From contig JBCCFX010000144.1 of assembly GCA_039029515.1 (NCBI GenBank), positions 1 through 10,612 on the forward strand: a stretch of DNA of 10,612 nucleotides, given 5' to 3'. This document shows positions 6,411 through 10,612 of the stretch, one piece after another (the stretch's first letter is position 1; each line of letters begins with the position of its first letter). The DNA comes from JBCCFX01 sp039029515 (GTDB taxonomy: Bacteria; Planctomycetota; Phycisphaerae; Phycisphaerales; SM1A02). A model generated the notes under the pieces. It was not told the origin of the DNA. It did not search any database and saw only the letters and a program-made list of their open reading frames with translations. A program made the translations under genes and the position numbers.

Positions 6411-6949
6411 CGCAGCGTCGTCGACATCATGATGCCGGGTTCACGCTGGTTGAACTCGTGGCGACGATCGTCATCCTTGCGGTCGTCAGTGCGGCGTCAA
6501 GTCGTCTGCTGCTGGATGCGTCCGAGAACTTCGCGGATGCATCTGAGCATGCGTTGCTGCATTCCGAATCCTCGATCGCGCTCGATCGGCTCGTCCGAGA
6601 ACTCCGCGCGATCGACAACGAGGATGTGAGCGGCGAGCGCGTTCCGATCATCGACAGCATCGCCGCATCGGCGATCACGTGGGAATCCACATCGTCGCTG
6701 ACATTATCGGGCACTGATCTGCAATTGACACTGAGCGGCGGCACGACACGGACCATTCTGGGCAATGTCACCGCATTCACGCTGGAGGCATTCGATGAGT
6801 CGAATGCTGCACTGTCGCTCCCTCGGACCGGCGATGACTGCCACGCCGTTCGGCGGATCAGGGTGACGGTCACGACGTCGCGAAACGGCGTGACGGACAC
6901 GATGAGTGGCAAAGTCTTCATCCGTAGCATGCAGTTGCCGACGGGATAA
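6407..6949 (+). CDS. gspJ: Minor pseudopilin, GspJ/PilW-like prepilin
   Basis: This 180-residue prepilin has the site HHDAG|FTLVELVATIVILAVV after Gly11 and Glu5 of the mature protein retained. The hydrophobic helix spans about 12-34. It is followed by SSIALDRLVRELRAID, a segment typical of GspJ/PilW-class minor pilins, and beta-rich repeats such as LTLSGTDLQLTLSGGTTRTI. ATG 6407 overlaps the previous stop by four bases, and no strong ribosome binding site is visible, so coupled translation is likely. In the canonical order GspK should come next, but the following gap of 87 nt (6950-7036) is too small for any gene and shows only a weak 6-bp inverted repeat. This protein may therefore be the terminal tip subunit. 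GspJ versus PilW cannot be decided here. Confidence 0.8.
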   Translation: MTQRRRHHDAGFTLVELVATIVILAVVSAASSRLLLDASENFADASEHALLHSESSIALDRLVRELRAIDNEDVSGERVPIIDSIAASAITWESTSSLTLSGTDLQLTLSGGTTRTILGNVTAFTLEAFDESNAALSLPRTGDDCHAVRRIRVTVTTSRNGVTDTMSGKVFIRSMQLPTG

Positions 6950-7036
6950 GCGGTCCATCCCGGCATTTCACCAAAGTCCGCGTCCGATACCGTCGACGAC
7001 ACTTTCGTATCCATTCGGGATCCCCGGAGAGCCTCC

Positions 7037-8716
7037 GTGAAGAAGCGTTATGTAGTGCTTGAACTGGCGTCAGGCCGCGCCGACCTCGCTCGATTCGAGG
7101 GGTCGCGTCGCGCCGCGCAGTGTCGTCTTGATTGGACGACTGCCACAGATACGCGCGAGTGGATCGAAGATGCTCATACATTCGGGACAGCATTGAAGAA
7201 CGCCGTCGAGTCCATCGACGCCGTTGGCCTTCGCGTGCATGTGCTCTATCGCAGTCCATCACAGACGGTTGATCTTGAAGGCATGTCCATCAAGAACGAG
7301 CCGACCGCGGTGGATGCGGCCCGGCTGCACGGCCTGGACTCCCTGTCGTTCACCGATGCATCGCCCCTCGTTGAAGCGGCACTGGTGGCGCGCGATCGTG
7401 ACGGAGAGAATCGCCGCTGTCATGCGATCGTCGCCGGCGATCGAGATGACATCAGTGAAGCCATCGTGCGCATGGTGACTGATGCAGGCCTTGAATTCGA
7501 TACCGCAACACCGACCGATGCGCTGGTCTTCTCCAAGCTGGTCCGCGATACGGTGCGTACATCTGATCCTGCTGCCGGACTTCTGTATCTCGGCGACGAG
7601 AGTTCATTCTTTGTCTGCGGTGGCAAGGGTCAGGTCTTCATCGGGCGGCGCATCGGTCTGGGCTACGAGTCACTCGTGACGCCGCTGACGCGACCCATTC
7701 GTACCGGCGACGGCACATCAATCGAACTCACTCGTGATGCCGCACGCGCGATCATTCTCGAACACGGCATTCCCGACTTCAAAGCGGTGATTGATCACGA
7801 TCCACCGTTGCAGGGACGTCAGATCGTCCCACTGCTTCAGCCGGTCCTTCAGCGATTGGTTGTGGAGGTCCGACAGTCACTTCGTTTCGGGTTGCCAAGC
7901 GATGGTCCACGCGAAGTGCCGATCACGTTGTGTGGTCCCGGTGCGATGGTGCCGGAACTTGCGCGGGTCCTGGGCGAGGAACTTGCGCAGCCGGTGGTGG
8001 TGGACGATGCTGTCCGCGACTTCAAGCCGGAGATGCCAGCTTCGCGATCAAGCGTGATGATGGATTCGCTGAAGGCGATCGATGTCGCCGATGAACTGAA
8101 TCTCCAGCCGACAACGCTCGCGTCGTCGCGCCGCTCACGTCAGCTCAAGCGCTGGTTATGGATCGGTGGAGCAGCTGCCGTGGTCGTGATGTCATTCGAA
8201 GCGGTCATCAACGAGATGAGCCTTCGTCAGATCCGTGGCCAGGCGACGGTTATTGAAGCACAGCAGGCCGACATCGACTCGTTCGTGGAAACACGGAATC
8301 GTCTCGCTGATGGCCTGACCGCGATGAACCAACTGAATACGCTCATCAACGATCAGATCGCGATCCGTCCGATGTACGGTGCGGTTCTGGCTGAGTTGTC
8401 CGCCCAGGCGGGTGATCAGGTGCAGTTCATCACGATCAATCTGCAGGATGAAGACGGCACGACGTCAGGTCAGGTCACGGGCTACTGCATGCACGCCGAC
8501 ACGCAGGACGCAGCAGCGCCAATCGCGCTCGAACCGTTCGTTGATCGACTGCGTCAGAGTCCGTTGTTCGAGAACGTCACGCTTGGCTCGGTTCAGGCAG
8601 GGAACTGGGGTTCACGCGATGCGCAGCGCTTCGAGCTCACGCTCGATATCGTGCGCGTGCCCACGAAGGAACTGCTTGCCGCGTCGACGACGTCCGACGA
8701 GGGGACCATGCCATGA
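7037..8716 (+). CDS. gspL: GspL-type assembly protein: PilM-like actin-fold domain, membrane helix and PilN-like periplasmic domain
   Basis: This 559-residue protein links the cytoplasmic motor to the periplasmic scaffold. Residues 1 to about 340 resemble the PilM/GspL actin-like ATPase fold. Visible elements are the N-terminal strand YVVLELASGRADLARF, FFVCGGKGQVFIGRRIGLG, and the nucleotide-side segment ITLCGPGAMVPELARVLGEE. One transmembrane helix lies at about 373-392, followed by a coiled-coil-like stretch (about 394-436) and a PilN-like ferredoxin-type domain to about 547. LNLQP at 354-358, just before the helix, resembles the INLLP motif with which free PilN docks on PilM. Translation starts at GTG 7037, with GGAGA at 7026-7030. 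The stop overlaps the next start (ATGA at 8713). The cytoplasmic part is long for GspL and closer to full PilM length. Family placement is good; catalytic activity is unverified. Confidence 0.82.
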   Translation: MKKRYVVLELASGRADLARFEGSRRAAQCRLDWTTATDTREWIEDAHTFGTALKNAVESIDAVGLRVHVLYRSPSQTVDLEGMSIKNEPTAVDAARLHGLDSLSFTDASPLVEAALVARDRDGENRRCHAIVAGDRDDISEAIVRMVTDAGLEFDTATPTDALVFSKLVRDTVRTSDPAAGLLYLGDESSFFVCGGKGQVFIGRRIGLGYESLVTPLTRPIRTGDGTSIELTRDAARAIILEHGIPDFKAVIDHDPPLQGRQIVPLLQPVLQRLVVEVRQSLRFGLPSDGPREVPITLCGPGAMVPELARVLGEELAQPVVVDDAVRDFKPEMPASRSSVMMDSLKAIDVADELNLQPTTLASSRRSRQLKRWLWIGGAAAVVVMSFEAVINEMSLRQIRGQATVIEAQQADIDSFVETRNRLADGLTAMNQLNTLINDQIAIRPMYGAVLAELSAQAGDQVQFITINLQDEDGTTSGQVTGYCMHADTQDAAAPIALEPFVDRLRQSPLFENVTLGSVQAGNWGSRDAQRFELTLDIVRVPTKELLAASTTSDEGTMP

Positions 8717-9300
8717 GCGCGGGATTCGATCGCCAGATCATTTCACAGGCTGTGATCGTCGTTGGGATAACGGCGTTCGGTTGGTTCAAGTTCGTCCAGC
8801 CGCGACAGCAGGAGCTTCGTGATCTCGAAGCGACGATGTCCATTGGTCAGACGTCGAACAATATCGTCAATGAAGACATGGTCCAGCGTCTTGCGTTCCG
8901 GCTCGATGAGATTCGCGATGCCGTCCATGATCTTGAACGTGTCAATGCCGTGACCAGTGACACGTCCCGACTGTTCAGTCGCATCATGGAGATCGGGGAA
9001 GCGAACGGCGTTCGCGTCACCAACCTTGACCCCGGTGCACCGAGCGAGCTGAAGGATGGCGACACGCACGCCGTGGCGCGCGTCAGCCTGACCGTGTCCG
9101 GTTCGTACGGCAACATTGCTCGCTTTCTTGAATCACTTGGAACGTCCAACCGATACGTTCGCGTCACCGGCGTGACCGTCGCGCCGGCGGCCATGCATGG
9201 CAGCAATGACGTCGTGGCGAATGTGAACTGCGAAGCATTGCAGTTTGCGACGCCTGCTGCGTTCAAGGCCATCAAGGGAGACATCGATGCTGACGCGTAA
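8713..9300 (+). CDS. gspM: GspM/PilO-like inner-membrane scaffold protein
   Basis: This 195-residue bitopic protein is the expected partner of the preceding GspL/PilN-like product. One N-terminal transmembrane helix (about 9-25) is followed by a helical, probably coiled-coil segment (about 29-80, FVQPRQQELRDLEATM onward). A ferredoxin-like alpha/beta domain follows, with the PilO-style segment VSLTVSGSYGNIARFLESLG (about 126-145). This segment corresponds to the part that pairs with PilN/GspL in known complexes. ATG 8713 overlaps the previous stop by four bases, with GAGGGG at 8699-8704, so equimolar coupled expression is likely. It overlaps the next gene by 14 nt. Sequence is weakly conserved in this family, so the call relies on architecture, the FLESL-type segment and gene order. 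Confidence 0.78.
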   Translation: MSAGFDRQIISQAVIVVGITAFGWFKFVQPRQQELRDLEATMSIGQTSNNIVNEDMVQRLAFRLDEIRDAVHDLERVNAVTSDTSRLFSRIMEIGEANGVRVTNLDPGAPSELKDGDTHAVARVSLTVSGSYGNIARFLESLGTSNRYVRVTGVTVAPAAMHGSNDVVANVNCEALQFATPAAFKAIKGDIDADA

Positions 9301-9799
9301 ACGACGCAGCCAGATTGGTTCCCTGATGACGTTCCTTGCGCCCGTGCTTGGACTCAAGATGGTGGCCGTCGTCATTGGCGGACCGCAACTCAGTCACGGT
9401 GCGGCCGAATCGACTCTTGAGCCGCCGGTCATTGGCCCGCCACCGCCAGCCACGGTCATCACCAACGACCTGCAATCCGCGATTGATCGAATCGTGGGGC
9501 TTGATGTCGCGACGCTCGATGGTTCGCCGATGCTGAAGAACGCACCGCGCGATGACACGGTCGAAGTCACGATTGAAGATGTCGTTGAGGATGCCGATAT
9601 TGAGATCGCGCTCCAGGCGGTCATGGGAAATGCCAAGACCGGTATGGCGCTGATCAGCGGTCGACCCTATCGCGTCGGCGAGAACATCGCGAAATCGTCA
9701 TGGCGCGTCGATGCCATTGATCATGTGGCGCGTTCGATTGTCATCGTGAATGGCGATACAGGCGAACGGCGCACGCTGTCGGTGAAGACGTCACGCTGA
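9287..9799 (+). CDS. Short GspC/PilP-like inner-membrane protein with periplasmic HR-type domain
   Basis: This 170-residue protein has a basic N-terminus, one predicted transmembrane helix (about 10-32), a Pro-rich linker (PPVIGPPPP, about 43-60) and a C-terminal beta domain. The last 51 residues (ISGRPYRVGENI, WRVDAIDHVARSIVIVNGDTG) match the pattern of GspC HR, PilP and MshK domains, which connect the inner-membrane scaffold to the secretin. The classification is by pattern, not by alignment. ATG 9287 is preferred over the in-frame 9245 start because AAGGGAG (9274-9280) precedes it; it overlaps gspM by 14 nt. This is the last gene of the cluster, whereas gspC normally leads T2SS operons; pilP normally follows pilO, as here. 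No secretin gene follows. A 36-nt gap without a visible terminator separates it from a convergent gene. Confidence 0.68.
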   Translation: MLTRKRRSQIGSLMTFLAPVLGLKMVAVVIGGPQLSHGAAESTLEPPVIGPPPPATVITNDLQSAIDRIVGLDVATLDGSPMLKNAPRDDTVEVTIEDVVEDADIEIALQAVMGNAKTGMALISGRPYRVGENIAKSSWRVDAIDHVARSIVIVNGDTGERRTLSVKTSR

Positions 9800-9835
9800 C
9801 TCGTCAGGCAGCGCACACAATTTGTTGAAACAGCG

Positions 9836-10498
9836 TCACACGGCGATCGCGTGAATTTCATCGGCGACGATGAAGTCCGCGGTGGTCTTCTCACGTACCT
9901 CATCGAGGCTCACGCCTTCGGCGAGTTCGGTGAGTTTGAAGCGCTGCGACGCCGCATCCATTTCGAACACGGCAAGATCGGTGATGACCATATCGATGCA
10001 CGATCGCCCGGTGAGCGGCAACGTGCACTCGGGAATGAGCTTTGGCACACCCTTCTTATTGGTGTGATCCATCATCACGACGACCTTCTTGACGCCTGCG
10101 ACGAGATCCATCGCGCCACCCATGCCCTTGACGAGCTTGCCCGGGATCATCCAGTTGGCGATGTCGCCGGCCTGTGAGATTTCCATGGCGCCGAGAATCG
10201 CAAGGTCAATGTGACCGCCGCGAATCATGCCGAAGGAATCTGCGGACGAGAAGAAGCTGTGGCCGGGCACGCCGGTGACGGTCTGCTTGCCGGCATTGAT
10301 GAGGTCGGCGTCGACGTCGTCGTCGTACGGAAATGCGCCCATGCCGAGCAGCCCGTTTTCGGACTGGAGCCAGACGGTCATGCCATCAGGGATGTGGTTG
10401 GCAACCAGAGTCGGCATGCCAATGCCGAGGTTGACGTACATGCCGTCGCGCAGTTCGCGGGCGGCACGTTGGGCGATCTGATTGCGGTCGAGCGGCAT
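9836..10498 (-). CDS. scoB: 3-oxoacid/acetate CoA-transferase, beta subunit (ScoB/AtoA family)
   Basis: This 220-residue beta subunit belongs to a two-component (family I) CoA-transferase, which moves CoA between an acyl-CoA such as succinyl- or acetyl-CoA and a carboxylate such as acetoacetate. The active-site segment SENGLLG is present, with the presumed catalytic Glu at residue 47. Also visible are GIGMPT (25-30), GGHIDLAILGAMEIS (about 94-108) and MGGAMDLVAG. Length matches AtoA/ScoB, so it is complete. The start ATG (10496-10498 complement) has AGGGAG at 10505-10510, although the frame stays open to the window edge. The alpha subunit, usually adjacent, is not in the window and would be expected upstream, beyond 10612. 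The enzyme is metabolically unrelated to the secretion cluster it converges on. The exact substrate cannot be told from sequence. Confidence 0.93.
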   Translation of the reverse strand: MPLDRNQIAQRAARELRDGMYVNLGIGMPTLVANHIPDGMTVWLQSENGLLGMGAFPYDDDVDADLINAGKQTVTGVPGHSFFSSADSFGMIRGGHIDLAILGAMEISQAGDIANWMIPGKLVKGMGGAMDLVAGVKKVVVMMDHTNKKGVPKLIPECTLPLTGRSCIDMVITDLAVFEMDAASQRFKLTELAEGVSLDEVREKTTADFIVADEIHAIAV

Positions 10499-10508
10499 GC
10501 GAAGCTCC

Positions 10509-10559
10509 CTGTGCTCGTGGGGCCGATTCGTGACAAATCGTAGCCTACCACGAGCACAG
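10509..10559. repeat. 12-bp perfect inverted repeat in the scoB leader, possible operator or 5' hairpin
   Basis: CTGTGCTCGTGG (10509-10520) and CCACGAGCACAG (10548-10559) are exact reverse complements separated by 27 nt. On the scoB strand the second arm runs into the ribosome binding site AGGGAG (10510-10505), sharing its first two bases. A TACGAT hexamer resembling a -10 box (10542-10537 on that strand) sits in the loop. It could be a two-site operator around a promoter or a leader hairpin limiting translation. Beyond it, 10560-10612 shows no gene I can support. Confidence 0.55.
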
Positions 10560-10612
10560 AGAACTCGCCGCCAATGTTCGTTATTGCTGCGGCGGGCAGG
10601 GCCCGAAGGATC

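Noticed and set aside
6950..7036. Inverted repeat ATCCCG (6957-6962) / CGGGAT (7016-7021) in the gspJ-gspL gap
   Set aside because: Only six pairs with a 53-nt loop and no T run; too weak for a terminator or operator call.
9800..9835. Possible bidirectional terminator between the convergent genes
   Set aside because: Only a 6-bp repeat (ACGCTG 9793-9798, CAGCGT 9831-9836) that overlaps stop codons and has a long loop and no T tract.
10574..10612. Possible start of a divergent plus-strand gene at ATG 10574
   Set aside because: Thirteen codons only, no ribosome binding site and no recognisable residues before the window ends.
1..10612. tRNA, rRNA, CRISPR array, insertion sequence or prophage signatures
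   Set aside because: No clover-leaf, spaced direct repeats, transposase or integrase motifs were found on either strand.

Overview
The window looks like a chromosomal segment of a Gram-negative, flagellated bacterium of roughly 58-60% GC (estimated by eye). Planctomycetota, class Phycisphaerae, is my best guess: it rests on a FliA-type sigma factor beside a type II secretion/type IV pilus-like operon and on the character of the pilin and assembly proteins. The lineage is inference; the gene families are read from sequence.

Layout. (1) 1-1414: a small two-helix membrane protein, then a full FliA/WhiG-family sigma factor with an unusual Lys/Arg/Ser/Thr-rich N-terminal tail. A sigma70-like promoter candidate lies before the sigma gene and a clear intrinsic terminator closes the unit. 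This is probably the end of a flagellar operon. (2) 1588-9799: a ten-gene, one-direction cluster. A PilZ-domain protein overlaps the ATPase gspE, followed by gspF, the major (pseudo)pilin gspG, three minor prepilins (gspH, gspI, gspJ order), a GspL/PilM-PilN-type actin-like membrane protein, a GspM/PilO-like protein and a short GspC/PilP-like protein. Most junctions overlap (four ATGA junctions, one 8-nt and one 14-nt overlap), so translational coupling is likely. (3) 9836-10498, minus strand: the beta subunit of a 3-oxoacid/acetate CoA-transferase, with a 12-bp perfect inverted repeat over its leader.

How it works together. GspE hydrolyses ATP under the membrane, GspF is the polytopic platform, GspL-GspM-GspC form the inner-membrane alignment scaffold, and GspG plus the minor prepilins form the filament after cleavage by a prepilin peptidase encoded elsewhere. 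The PilZ gene at the head suggests cyclic-di-GMP control. The gene order E-F-G-H-I-J-L-M matches the canonical type II secretion operon, but GspK is missing between J and L and no secretin (GspD), prepilin peptidase or retraction ATPase (PilT) is present. The system is therefore a type II secretion/type IV pilus hybrid core whose outer-membrane pore must be elsewhere or absent.

The most noteworthy features are a perfect 10-bp hairpin just after the pilin gene, inside the leader codons of the next gene; strong codon bias of the pilin gene alone; the basic sigma-factor tail; and marked over-representation of CGATCG.
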